Notes under the pieces: generated by a model | What the model was told of the DNA's origin: nothing | Databases searched by the model: none | Seen by the model: the letters and a program-made list of their open reading frames with translations, nothing else | In this document: positions 8,023-15,550 of the stretch, piece by piece | Position numbering within the stretch: position 1 is the stretch's first letter | Layout of the letters: each line of letters starts with the position of its first letter | DNA from: CAZYPU01 sp964649665 | GTDB taxonomy: Bacteria; Omnitrophota; Gorgyraeia; JABMRN01; RBG-13-46-9 | Length of the DNA stretch: 18,397 bases | Reading direction: 5' to 3' | Assembly (NCBI GenBank): GCA_964649665.1 | Contig: CAZYPU010000021.1 | Span: forward strand, 1 to 18,397 | Translations under genes and position numbers: made by a program

Positions 8023-8942
8023 ATTTCCTTCGTCTGGTCCACGAGTTTTTCCGCCGACTCAAAGCTTAGATCCATTTCATTCGGCGACGGACCGTATTTT
8101 GCGAATTTTACAAGGTCGCAGTGAAAGAGAAATTCTTTTAAAAGCGCCTTGTGCGCGCGGGAGAGCTTTTCTTCCTCTTTAAGGCCGCTCAGGAATTCTT
8201 CGCTGGTCATTTCCGGGGCCCGCAGGTTAAACCGATCCTCCAGGTAGCAACGCACTATATTTGAAAGCTCAACGTAATACTCCTCTATCCTGCCCTTCCC
8301 GGGCAAGCCTTTAGCTTTTAACGCCCGGAGTCTTTCGTAGGCCGTCTCATGGGGAAGCCTGGATGCCATCTCGGCCGCTTTGGCGAGGCGGCGGTTCCTT
8401 ATGTACATAAAGGTGGCCGCGGCCAAAAGCGCAACGATAATGGCTATCAGCGTATAAAGTAAAAAGGTATACTTGCTCGGTAGGCCCACGGGGCCCTTGA
8501 TATCGCGGATGTCGGAGGCGTCCGGGTATTTTGCCAGAACGCTTTCAACTTCAACCGGGATTTCCCCGGTTTTAACTTCTTTCCATTCGGTTTCGCCCGG
8601 TCTCCTGTATTTTATCGTAAGTTCGGGCATGGTATACTTTCCGGGTTTGAACGCATCCAGGACATAACGGTTGATAAGCGTAATTTTTCCGAAAAATGCC
8701 TTTCTTGAAAAACCGGAATCCCTTACCGAAAACTCGCCTATGTTAGCCTCAATGGCGGGAAACTCAACCTCGATACCTTTTGGAGCCGATACGGTAACGG
8801 CATAGCGTATCTTATCGCCTATTGTTACGATGTCTTTATCGACCGCGGCTTTAACCTCTATACCTTCCGCCCGCGCGGCATTAACAGGAAGCGAAATCAA
8901 AAGAAGTGAAAAAATACTAAAGAAAAGATTAAATTTTTTCAA
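8019..8942 (-). CDS. Membrane-anchored DUF4381-like / BatD-like protein
   Basis: A 307-residue protein with a signal peptide (FNLFFSIFSLLLISLPVNA) and one Ig-like periplasmic domain (GIEVKAAVDKDIVTIGDKI, ending near GKYTMPELTIKYRRPG). A transmembrane helix (about 167-189) leads to a cytosolic helical domain with EYYVELSNIVRCYLEDRF, then LRAPEMTSEEFLSGL, then HCDLVKFAKYGPS. The tail is typical of the DUF4381-type proteins found between DUF58 and batA in other genomes. The start is a TTG at 8942 preceded by AAAGGG; no ATG lies nearby. The TTG overlaps the TGA of the 91-codon reading frame that runs through the upstream palindrome. It is in effect a short version of the BatD architecture. Confidence 0.82.
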   Translation of the reverse strand: MKKFNLFFSIFSLLLISLPVNAARAEGIEVKAAVDKDIVTIGDKIRYAVTVSAPKGIEVEFPAIEANIGEFSVRDSGFSRKAFFGKITLINRYVLDAFKPGKYTMPELTIKYRRPGETEWKEVKTGEIPVEVESVLAKYPDASDIRDIKGPVGLPSKYTFLLYTLIAIIVALLAAATFMYIRNRRLAKAAEMASRLPHETAYERLRALKAKGLPGKGRIEEYYVELSNIVRCYLEDRFNLRAPEMTSEEFLSGLKEEEKLSRAHKALLKEFLFHCDLVKFAKYGPSPNEMDLSFESAEKLVDQTKEI

Positions 8943-8988
8943 CGGGGCCCTTTGGAATTGTATTTTTCTTCCATTTGTAACCCTAAGG

Positions 8989-9193
8989 AGCTTGTGGGGG
9001 CAAGCAGGTTCTCGGCGAATGTTTTCGACCGTAGAATTTCACAATTTGCGAAGTTGCAATACCGGAAAAGGCCCTGCGGCTCTGCTGCAGGGCCGCTCCT
9101 TTCATGCAACGAGCAAATTGTAGAAATTCGAGGGAGAAGAACGGTGGCATAATTTTTTATGCTGAGCCGAGAACCTGTCTGTCCCCACAAGCT
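8989..9193. repeat. Approximately 205-bp imperfect palindrome (MITE-like) inside the Bat operon
   Basis: The outer arms 8989-9016 and 9166-9193 pair at 25 of 28 positions (AGCTTGTGGGG...CAGGTTCTCGGC). The middle arms share GAATTTC(T)ACAATTTGC with the inverse at about 9111-9129. The centre is a perfect hairpin, GGCCCTGC (9070-9077) with GCAGGGCC (9087-9094). It occupies nearly all of the 271-base space between the DUF58 gene and the DUF4381-like gene. No transposase is encoded. A 91-codon minus-strand frame (8939-9214) runs right through it, overlapping the DUF58 stop as TAATG and the next start as TTGA. Its sequence is explained by the palindrome, so it is not called as a gene here. Confidence 0.85.
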
Positions 9194-9213
9194 ACCGTCG
9201 CTCCGTGTCATCA

Positions 9214-10092
9214 TTACCGCCGCCTCCGGCCTCTCATCTTGAAAAACTTTAAAAGCGTCGCATAGTAGGGAACATTGGTGCGAATGTCGATATTGTCAAC
9301 GCTTACGGAACGGAAAAGCGCCTTTCTTTCTTCAAACCTCCGAAGGGAATCCTCTCTGTATGATCTGCGCACTCCGGGCTTTGAGGTATCTACGGAAAAG
9401 GCTTTCCCGGTCTCGGCATCTTCCAGTTTTATCATCCCGACGTCCGGAAGCTCAAGCTCGAGCGGGTCCGTTATGCTGACGGCTATAATATCGTGGCGCT
9501 TATTGGCGATGGAGAGTGGAATTTTAAATTCGGGGGCGTAAAAATCCGATATGATGAACGTCACGGTCCTGCGTTTCGTAACCCTGTTGAGATACGAAAT
9601 GGCTCCGGCGATATCCGTGCCTTTTCCCCTGGGCTTGAAATACAGGGCCTCCCTTATAACGCGCAGGACGTGTTTTGAGCCTTTTCGCGGAGGGACGAAT
9701 TTTTCTATTCTGTCCGTAAAAATAATAAGGCCTATCTTGTCGTTATTCTGTATAGCCGAGAAAGCGAGGACGGAACAGATCTCCGCCGCGAGAGAACTTT
9801 TAAGCTGCGTAGCGGTCCCAAAATAAGAGGAGCCGGACTTATCAAGCAGCAGCATGATGTTGAGCTCCCTCTCCTCAACGAATTTCTTGACGTAGGGATG
9901 GCCCATGCGGGCGGTAACGTTCCAGTCTATTGAGCGGATTTCGTCGCCCGACTGGTATTCCCGCACCTCGTCGAACTCCATGCCCCTGCCCTTGAAGATG
10001 CTCTTGTACTGCCCGGCAAAGACGTCCGTCACCATGCGGGACGTCGTGATTTGTATTCTTCGTATTTTTTTGAGTGTTACTAAATCAATCAT
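9214..10092 (-). CDS. DUF58 domain protein (VWA-like MoxR partner)
   Basis: A 292-residue soluble DUF58 protein. The family signature is at residues 35-62: GRGMEFDEVREYQSGDE followed by IRSIDWNVTAR. After it comes a VWA-like domain with LLLDKSGSS (about 81-89), so the DxSxS metal site looks intact, and later FIISDFYAPE. DUF58 genes nearly always follow a moxR gene and are thought to be its adaptor or substrate-facing partner; the exact biochemical role is not established. It lies 129 bases after moxR. The stop TAA overlaps an ATG (TAATG) of the frame that crosses the palindrome. Confidence 0.92.
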   Translation of the reverse strand: MIDLVTLKKIRRIQITTSRMVTDVFAGQYKSIFKGRGMEFDEVREYQSGDEIRSIDWNVTARMGHPYVKKFVEERELNIMLLLDKSGSSYFGTATQLKSSLAAEICSVLAFSAIQNNDKIGLIIFTDRIEKFVPPRKGSKHVLRVIREALYFKPRGKGTDIAGAISYLNRVTKRRTVTFIISDFYAPEFKIPLSIANKRHDIIAVSITDPLELELPDVGMIKLEDAETGKAFSVDTSKPGVRRSYREDSLRRFEERKALFRSVSVDNIDIRTNVPYYATLLKFFKMRGRRRR

Positions 10093-10221
10093 TTATATTG
10101 CTTCGGTAAGCGGCTGCCTCCCGCGCCGCGCAGTTGCGGTCCATAAACGCAGCCGAATAATGCCCGGCGATTCGCCCGACGCAGCCGATCGACAATGAAC
10201 GTAAACAAAAATAATTAATTT
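10093..10221. other. GC-rich moxR-DUF58 spacer with nested inverted repeats
   Basis: CGGCTGC at 10111-10117 is complementary to GCAGCCG at both 10149-10155 and 10181-10187. Between the last two lies a perfect hairpin, GGCGA-T-TCGCC (10166-10176). The moxR stop thus opens onto mutually exclusive stem options before the DUF58 start. A 20-codon minus-strand frame ends at a TGA overlapping the DUF58 start, but nothing supports it as a gene. No promoter is clear. Confidence 0.4.
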
Positions 10222-11217
10222 TTAAGGAACTTCGATTTCTTCGAATATCCGCTTTATGATATCTTCCGAGGTCTTTTCTTCCGCTTCGGCTTCGTAGCTT
10301 GCGATTATGCGGTGCCGTAAAATATCCGGCCCGATGGATTTTACATCCTGAGGCGTCACATAGCCGCGGCCCTGGATAAAGGCGTAGGCCTTGGAGGCGA
10401 CGGCGAGGTAAATGCTTGCCCGCGGGGAGGCGCCGTACTGGATGAGGTTTGCGAGCTCCCCGAGGCCGCACTTCTTCGGCTCCCGCGTCGCGAAGATCAC
10501 GTCGAGGATATATTTTTCTATCTTTTCGTCTATGTATATCTCGTCGACGATACCCCGCACACGGATTATGTCTTTCGGATCCACCACCGGTTTTACTTTG
10601 ATCTCTTTCGATGTGTAACCCATCCTTTTCATGATCTTAAGCTCTTCTTCCTTATTGGGATAGGTTATGTTGATCTTGAGCATGAAGCGGTCTATCTGGG
10701 CCTCGGGTAGCGGATAGGTCCCCTCCTGCTCGATGGGGTTTTCCGTGGCCATGACAAGAAAAGGATCGTCGAGTTTAAACGTGTTCTCGCCTATCGTCAC
10801 CTGTCTCTCCTGCATCGCCTCGAGAAGGGCGCTCTGGACCTTTGCGGGGGCCCTGTTTATTTCGTCGGCGAGAATGATATTGGCGAATATTGGGCCCTTC
10901 TTGGTCGTAAAAGTGCCTTCCTTGGGATTGTAAACCAGCGTTCCCAACAGGTCGGCGGGCAAAAGGTCCGGGGTAAATTGAAGACGCTGAAATTTAGTTT
11001 TTATCGCCGCTGAAAGCGTTTTTATGGACATCGTCTTGGCAAGGCCGGGCACGCCCTCCACGAGTATATGACCGTTAGCCATGAGCCCTACGAGAAGCCT
11101 CTCTATGAGGTACTTCTGGCCAACGATCACTTTTTCCACCTCAGTAATCAAATCGCGCACGAAAGAACTTTCTTTTGCTACTTTTTCGTTTATCGCGCTT
11201 ATGCCTCCTCCAGCCAT
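10222..11217 (-). CDS. moxR: MoxR-family AAA+ ATPase
   Basis: A 331-residue AAA+ ATPase of the MoxR family. The Walker A is GVPGLAKT (55-62), the Walker B IILADE (114-119) followed by INRAPAKVQSALLEAMQE, sensor 1 is ATEN (157-160), and the arginine finger lies in QIDRF (R177). A C-terminal lid domain follows (about 235-331, with GASPRASI). It acts as a cytosolic ATP-driven chaperone on VWA-domain partners; four candidate partners lie in the same operon. The ATG at 11217 is preceded by AGGGGG. It is the first gene after the promoter at 11309-11336, with a leader of about 85 bases. Confidence 0.95.
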   Translation of the reverse strand: MAGGGISAINEKVAKESSFVRDLITEVEKVIVGQKYLIERLLVGLMANGHILVEGVPGLAKTMSIKTLSAAIKTKFQRLQFTPDLLPADLLGTLVYNPKEGTFTTKKGPIFANIILADEINRAPAKVQSALLEAMQERQVTIGENTFKLDDPFLVMATENPIEQEGTYPLPEAQIDRFMLKINITYPNKEEELKIMKRMGYTSKEIKVKPVVDPKDIIRVRGIVDEIYIDEKIEKYILDVIFATREPKKCGLGELANLIQYGASPRASIYLAVASKAYAFIQGRGYVTPQDVKSIGPDILRHRIIASYEAEAEEKTSEDIIKRIFEEIEVP

Positions 11218-11253
11218 ATCTACCCCCTTATTTGAACAGCAAACCGATTAAAT

Positions 11254-11289
11254 CGACAACGCGCTCAAGGCCCCCATCGCTCGTTGTCG
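11254..11289 (-). promoter_or_regulatory. Hairpin in the moxR leader
   Basis: A perfect 8-base stem, CGACAACG (11254-11261) with CGTTGTCG (11282-11289), encloses a 20-base loop in the 5' leader between the promoter and moxR. There is no T-tract on the minus strand, so it is not a terminator. A role in mRNA stability or start-site access is possible but only inferred. Confidence 0.4.
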
Positions 11290-11308
11290 TGCCAACTGAT
11301 ACGAGTAT

Positions 11309-11336
11309 ATTATATGATTATTATCTCCAATGTCAA
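11309..11336 (-). promoter_or_regulatory. Sigma70-type promoter of the moxR-bat-glgA operon
   Basis: On the minus strand a perfect TTGACA (11331-11336) and a perfect TATAAT (11309-11314) are separated by 16 bases. It points at moxR and would start RNA near 11302. Thirty-five of 40 bases around it (11305-11344) are identical to the promoter at 14675-14714. Confidence 0.88.
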
Positions 11337-11362
11337 CGACAGAATTCGGGGAATTTCTCCAA

Positions 11363-11533
11363 TCTGTCATTCTGAGGAGAGCCCACCCCTTTGTCATTCT
11401 GAGGCGCCCTGAAAGGGCGCCGTCTCCGACCCTACGGGTCGTAGACCCGGAGGGAAGAATCTTTACGTTAAGATCCTTCGCACCCCTGCGGGGTGCTCAG
11501 GATGACAGTGTAAAAGGCCTCCTCAGGATGACA
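11363..11533. repeat. Multi-hairpin intergenic repeat, copy B
   Basis: Nearly identical to copy A (748-918), with the same three tight hairpins and terminal TGTCATTCTGAGG/CTCAGGATGACA. It is flanked by a direct repeat, ACGACAGAATT(C/T)GGG, at 11336-11350 and 11533-11547 (14 of 15 bases). This could be a target-site duplication or part of a larger unit. It lies between the radical SAM gene at 11557 and the moxR promoter. Confidence 0.9.
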
Positions 11534-11556
11534 CGACAGAATTTGGGTATGCCGGG

Positions 11557-13029
11557 TTATTTGTTCGCCAGGAATATGTGCCTGATGGAACTCGCAAGTC
11601 TTTTCTTCTTGACTTCCCTTTTAAGCACACTTATCAAAAGGCGCGGGCAGGCCAGCAGGAATGAAACAACTTCGCGAAGGGTAAAGAATTTTATCACAAT
11701 AAATTTTTTTGCTATCTGAAGAAGTTTTAGCGGCCCATAAAAGGAAAATTTTATCTTTTTGCCGATTTTTTTAAGGGCGGCGTGGCTGTAAGTATCGGAA
11801 TAGAGCTCTCCCCTATCGGTTACATGATAACCCGGGGTATTTTCGGCTATCTTCCTGAGGGGTGAGAATTTTTCTATGCGCAATTTTTGAAAAGTAATTG
11901 AATCTATTCTTATTTCCCTGGCAAATGCCGCTATGCAAAGCATTTCCTCCTCGGTCTCTCCTATGTTGCCATAAATAAAATACCCGTGGTAATACATGGG
12001 GTATCTATACAGCACGGAAAAAGCTTTTTTTACCTGGGCGCTATTGAATCCTTTATTCAGCTGTTTAAGTATGCGGTCATGCGGGGATTCTATGCCGATA
12101 AGAAGTATCTTAAACCCCGCTTTTACCATTTTCTCGAGAAGCCGCGGGTATCCGGATATCTCTATACGGGCCTGCGCCAGAAAACGTTTTTTTATTTTTC
12201 GCTTTATTATAAGGTCGCAAATCTCTTCCGACCTTTTCATGTCGGTAAAAAAATTATCGTCGCTGAATAGAATCGCGTCGGCCTCTATTTTTTCTATCTC
12301 GTCTATTACCGAGCTGACTTCACGGGCCGCATATGTCCTTTTCTGTCCCAGGGGATTCAGGCTGAAAGTGCAAAACTTGCAGTTAAACGGGCAGCCCCTC
12401 GCGCTTAATATGGTATCGAACGTAAGGCTTGACACGTTAACGCCGTTTAAAGCCATTCGATATTCGTTATGCCTTAAGCCGCGGTCGGGGCAGCGTAATT
12501 TGTTGATGTCCGGCAGGGGCCTCTGCTCGTTATGGATCACGCCTTCACGGGATCTATATGATATGCCGAGAATATTCTTAAGCGGGGTCCCTTTCAATAT
12601 CTCTTTTATGGTTTCCTCCCCTTCGCCCCTTGCTATAATGTCTATTTTCGGGCACACTTTAAAAAGGTGTTCAACCTGTTCGGTTGCCTTATAGCCGCCT
12701 ACCACAAGGGGTATCCCCTCGGGCATTAAATTCAGCAGCTTGCAGATCTCTTCGAATTGGCGGTCCCATGCCACGCTGACACAAATTATATCTATTTCCC
12801 TGCGGATAAAATCGAGCAGATTATTCGTTTTACACATCTCCTTGTCGTGCCTTAAGTCAAGCAGTGTCAATTTATCCACCAGGCCCTGCGCGCTCGTGGC
12901 CACGTACTCAAGCCCTGTGGGAGGAAAAAGGCCCATGATGCTTGTTGCGGTGCTTTCTATATATGGATTCAGAAAAAGGGCGTGTTTATATCCGGAATGT
13001 TTTGTTCCCTGCGGGATTTCCTGTTTCAA
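11557..13029 (-). CDS. B12-binding-like radical SAM protein
   Basis: A 490-residue radical SAM enzyme. The first ~150 residues form a Rossmann-like B12-binding-type domain (FPPTGLEYVAT, then IPLVVGGYKA, then IIARGEGEETIKEIL). The expected cobalamin-ligand DxHxxG is not obvious, so cobalamin binding is unproven. The [4Fe-4S] motif is CPFNCKFC (C213, C217, C220), and ILLIGIESPHDRILKQLNK is the usual later block. The tail (about 410-490) is basic and hydrophobic, with KKFIVIKFFTLREVVSFLLA, and may touch the membrane. The start is a TTG at 13029 because no ATG or GTG exists between the upstream in-frame stop and conserved sequence. It follows the next radical SAM gene by 47 bases, so both are likely co-transcribed. 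The substrate is unknown. Confidence 0.86.
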   Translation of the reverse strand: MKQEIPQGTKHSGYKHALFLNPYIESTATSIMGLFPPTGLEYVATSAQGLVDKLTLLDLRHDKEMCKTNNLLDFIRREIDIICVSVAWDRQFEEICKLLNLMPEGIPLVVGGYKATEQVEHLFKVCPKIDIIARGEGEETIKEILKGTPLKNILGISYRSREGVIHNEQRPLPDINKLRCPDRGLRHNEYRMALNGVNVSSLTFDTILSARGCPFNCKFCTFSLNPLGQKRTYAAREVSSVIDEIEKIEADAILFSDDNFFTDMKRSEEICDLIIKRKIKKRFLAQARIEISGYPRLLEKMVKAGFKILLIGIESPHDRILKQLNKGFNSAQVKKAFSVLYRYPMYYHGYFIYGNIGETEEEMLCIAAFAREIRIDSITFQKLRIEKFSPLRKIAENTPGYHVTDRGELYSDTYSHAALKKIGKKIKFSFYGPLKLLQIAKKFIVIKFFTLREVVSFLLACPRLLISVLKREVKKKRLASSIRHIFLANK

Positions 13030-13076
13030 GCTTCTGTTATCCCCATCATTTTCTTCTGATAGCGGGAAAGGCGTGT

Positions 13077-14648
13077 TTATTTTAGGCGTGTTTTCGCTTT
13101 TTTTAATTTTTGCAGAAAATCGCCTTTTTCAAACGCTGATGTCCATTTTTTCATGGTTATCCAGCCCCCAAAACGAATGATATGACTGCGCCACGGCCTA
13201 TACCACCTTCTCCAGCCCAATTTAATATTATGTAAAAAGAAAATTACCGACGGAAAAGAGAATACGTTAAGCCCTATCATGAATACATACTTAAACTGGT
13301 AGATCTTGTTCATAATTTTCCTTGCGGAGGTCTGCATCTCTTCGGGGGTCATGGGTTCATCGGGCTTAAACAGCGGAAAACTGCCGTCATAATATTCCCA
13401 GCCAATATCCTGAAGCGGATAAATTCTGTTTTGCGTTTCAAGCCTATGCCTTAATTCTGTTCCCGGCAGGGGAACCGGCAATATAACCTGTATTGTATCA
13501 AGCCTGGATTTTTTGATAAAACTTTTGAAATATTTTATCCTTTCCTTTGCCGACATTCTGAATTTTATCCCCTCTTTTAACGGATAGCCAAAAATAAACA
13601 TGCCGTGAATTAAAAATCCGAATTTATGGAATATCCTTGTAAGCGCCAGCATTTCTTCAGGTTTTATGTGCTTTTTCATGGCCGTTAGCTCATCTTCAAT
13701 GGGCGATTCAAGCCCGATAGCTACAAAGTTAATGCCTGCCCCGCGCATGGCGGAAAGAAGTTCGCCGTCCCTTGCTTTATCCAATCTTATCTGGACGCCC
13801 AAATCCAGCCTTCGGCCCACCTTTTTCTGATAATCCCGAAGCATATTGCAGAACCTTATAGTTTCATCCCGCTGTTGCCCAAAAAGGTCATCAACCACAA
13901 AAAACTTTCTTGCGTCCTTTGTTTCGAGAAGAAAACTGATCCGTTCCAGTAACCGTTCGGGTGAAGCGTATCTTGGCTTACCCTTAACGGTACAGAACTC
14001 GCAGTCCATGCCACAACCCCGTATTCTTTCGACGGAATAAACTTTAATCCTGGCATAGCGCACCAGGGAGAAATCCGGCAAAGGCAATTTATCAAAATCT
14101 ATCACCAGGTCCCTTTTCGGAGTACGAATGATCTTTCCATCTTTTTTATAAGCAACGCCTTTTACCGTATTTATATCAAGCTCTCCCGCCAGGGCACGCA
14201 AGAGTTTTTTGATGGTTTTTTCCCCTTCGCCTATAACTACATAATCAATCCCGGAAGATAACGCCTCTTCTACATTTTCACCAATAAAATGCTGTCCCCC
14301 GGCAATGGTTATAACACCTTTATTTTTATAAAAGCGCGCTATTTCGTAAAGCCTGGGAACGGTGCTGGTTAGTCCGCCGTATAATCCAACAATATCCGCG
14401 GGCCTCAATTGCTGCAGAAATTCATGGTCGGCCCCCTTGAACTCGGCTTTAGGTCCGTACCAACGAAGGTTGTTTTCGTCAATAACTTCGACATCCCACC
14501 CTTCCATTTCATTTGCGGCAGTAGCTACACAGACAGGTCCCAATGCCGTAGTGCGCCCTGCCGAATATGAATAGATATTAAATGTCGGGTAGGCCGGATC
14601 TACGATTCTCAACCGGTGTCTCTTCTTTGATAAATCAAGCATGCTCAA
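13077..14648 (-). CDS. B12-binding-like radical SAM protein
   Basis: A 523-residue enzyme with the same layout as the downstream gene. An N-terminal B12-type Rossmann domain (about 12-150: VEVIDENN, then IVGLYGGLTSTVPRL, then VITIAGGQHF, then VVIGEGEKTIKKLL) precedes a radical SAM core with CGMDCEFC (C212, C216, C219) and FVAIGLESP. The core binds S-adenosylmethionine through the iron-sulfur cluster. The usual DxHxxG cobalamin motif is not clear. The C-terminus (about 430-523) is aromatic and basic with a hydrophobic stretch, YVFMIGLNVFSFPSVIFFL, suggesting membrane contact. The TTG at 14648 is preferred (GGAGGGG eight bases upstream); an ATG at 14642 is the alternative. The promoter at 14679-14706 lies directly upstream. 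The substrate cannot be told from sequence. Confidence 0.87.
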   Translation of the reverse strand: MSMLDLSKKRHRLRIVDPAYPTFNIYSYSAGRTTALGPVCVATAANEMEGWDVEVIDENNLRWYGPKAEFKGADHEFLQQLRPADIVGLYGGLTSTVPRLYEIARFYKNKGVITIAGGQHFIGENVEEALSSGIDYVVIGEGEKTIKKLLRALAGELDINTVKGVAYKKDGKIIRTPKRDLVIDFDKLPLPDFSLVRYARIKVYSVERIRGCGMDCEFCTVKGKPRYASPERLLERISFLLETKDARKFFVVDDLFGQQRDETIRFCNMLRDYQKKVGRRLDLGVQIRLDKARDGELLSAMRGAGINFVAIGLESPIEDELTAMKKHIKPEEMLALTRIFHKFGFLIHGMFIFGYPLKEGIKFRMSAKERIKYFKSFIKKSRLDTIQVILPVPLPGTELRHRLETQNRIYPLQDIGWEYYDGSFPLFKPDEPMTPEEMQTSARKIMNKIYQFKYVFMIGLNVFSFPSVIFFLHNIKLGWRRWYRPWRSHIIRFGGWITMKKWTSAFEKGDFLQKLKKAKTRLK

Positions 14649-14678
14649 AGTGCTTTCCCCTCCTCATTAAGTACGTAT

Positions 14679-14706
14679 ATTATATTGTTATTATCGCCAA
14701 TGTCAA
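14679..14706 (-). promoter_or_regulatory. Sigma70-type promoter of the radical SAM pair
   Basis: Perfect TTGACA (14701-14706) and TATAAT (14679-14684) with a 16-base spacer on the minus strand, about 24 bases from predicted RNA start to the TTG start codon. It is a near copy of the moxR promoter. The match runs right up to the N run, so what lies upstream is hidden. Confidence 0.88.
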
Positions 14707-14714
14707 CGGTAGAA

Positions 14715-14724
14715 NNNNNNNNNN
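14715..14724. other. Assembly gap (10 N)
   Basis: Ten Ns, a conventional placeholder for a gap of unknown or estimated length. It cuts the sulfotransferase-like gene at its 3' end. The bases next to it (TGTCAACGGTAGAA) match the sequence that at 11331-11344 leads into repeat copy B, so a collapsed repeat may be the cause. Confidence 0.97.
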
Positions 14725-15550
14725 GATAGAAATACGATTTTCGAGATAGTTTATCGCATATTTTAGGAAATCTATTAACCCTCCACTCATCGGCATAGCG
14801 GTATCTTTTCATAAAATCCAGGAAACGCGGCCTGAAAAAGGCTATGTCTTCGTCAAGAAACCAATTTTTCCATCCGCCGCTTTTTTTCGTCCGTGCTACC
14901 ATGTCAAGTTTTCTGTCATGGATTACATCGTTTAATAATCGAAAGCCCAAGTATTCTTCCAAGCCTTCGGTTTTACCGGAAATGAAATCCTCGTATTTTA
15001 TCACGAAATAGTCCCGATGTTTGCTGTGAAATTCCATAGCGAGCGAAAGATGCCCGCCATACATGCTGCTTTTCCAAAAATTGACACTTTCCAGTCTTTT
15101 TCGTATTTTTCCGGGTTTCGGACTCGATAATGACTTCTTCCAAAAATAATGCCACCTGTATTTTTCAAGTAGCCGCGCAAACATCAGCACCGAAACCGTA
15201 TCAGGCGCTGATTCCTTGCGCTTTAACAAATCTATAAATTTTGTTACTTTTCTGTTGTCCTCCCAAAAAGAACCGACTACCTGATATAAAATCGAACTTA
15301 CAAGCCTGTCCCTGGGATCCCTCACAATCAGGATCTTTTTATCGAAACACCCGAAACTTTCATAGTCAACCTCGTTTGGGGCGTTGTAAAGCAGGGCCTT
15401 GGCTAACACAGGCCGGGAAGGCTCTTCCCGGGAAAGGGTATACCTCGAAGGTTCATGCAAGAATATCGTGTTATGAGACAGCGTATTTTTTAGCCGGAAA
15501 GCCAAGGCGCTTGTGCCAGATTTAGCTAAGCCTGCGATAATTATTTTCAT
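14725..15550 (-). CDS. Sulfotransferase-like protein, 3' end lost in assembly gap
   Basis: About 275 residues are visible from the ATG at 15550. Sulfotransferases move a sulfo group from PAPS to a hydroxyl or amine. The N-terminus MKIIIAGLAKSGTSALAFRL carries the 5'-phosphosulfate loop (GLAKSGTSA, 7-15), and ILIVRDPRDRLVSSIL (about 74-88) fits the 3'-phosphate-binding motif. An in-frame TTG at 15583 has no ribosome site, whereas the ATG has TAGGT at a good distance. The frame appears to continue past the Ns, but those last ~22 residues would be encoded by a promoter and are artefactual. Whether it shares a transcript with the radical SAM genes is unclear, because they have their own promoter. 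Confidence 0.75.

Noticed and set aside
8939..9214. 91-codon minus-strand frame between DUF58 and the DUF4381-like gene as a real gene
   Set aside because: Its sequence is made by the two arms of a palindrome and resembles no protein; kept only as an observation about coupling.
14645..14714. Continuation of the sulfotransferase through the N run to a stop at 14645
   Set aside because: The frame across a gap of unknown length is arbitrary, and the stretch is a perfect promoter plus ribosome site for the next gene.
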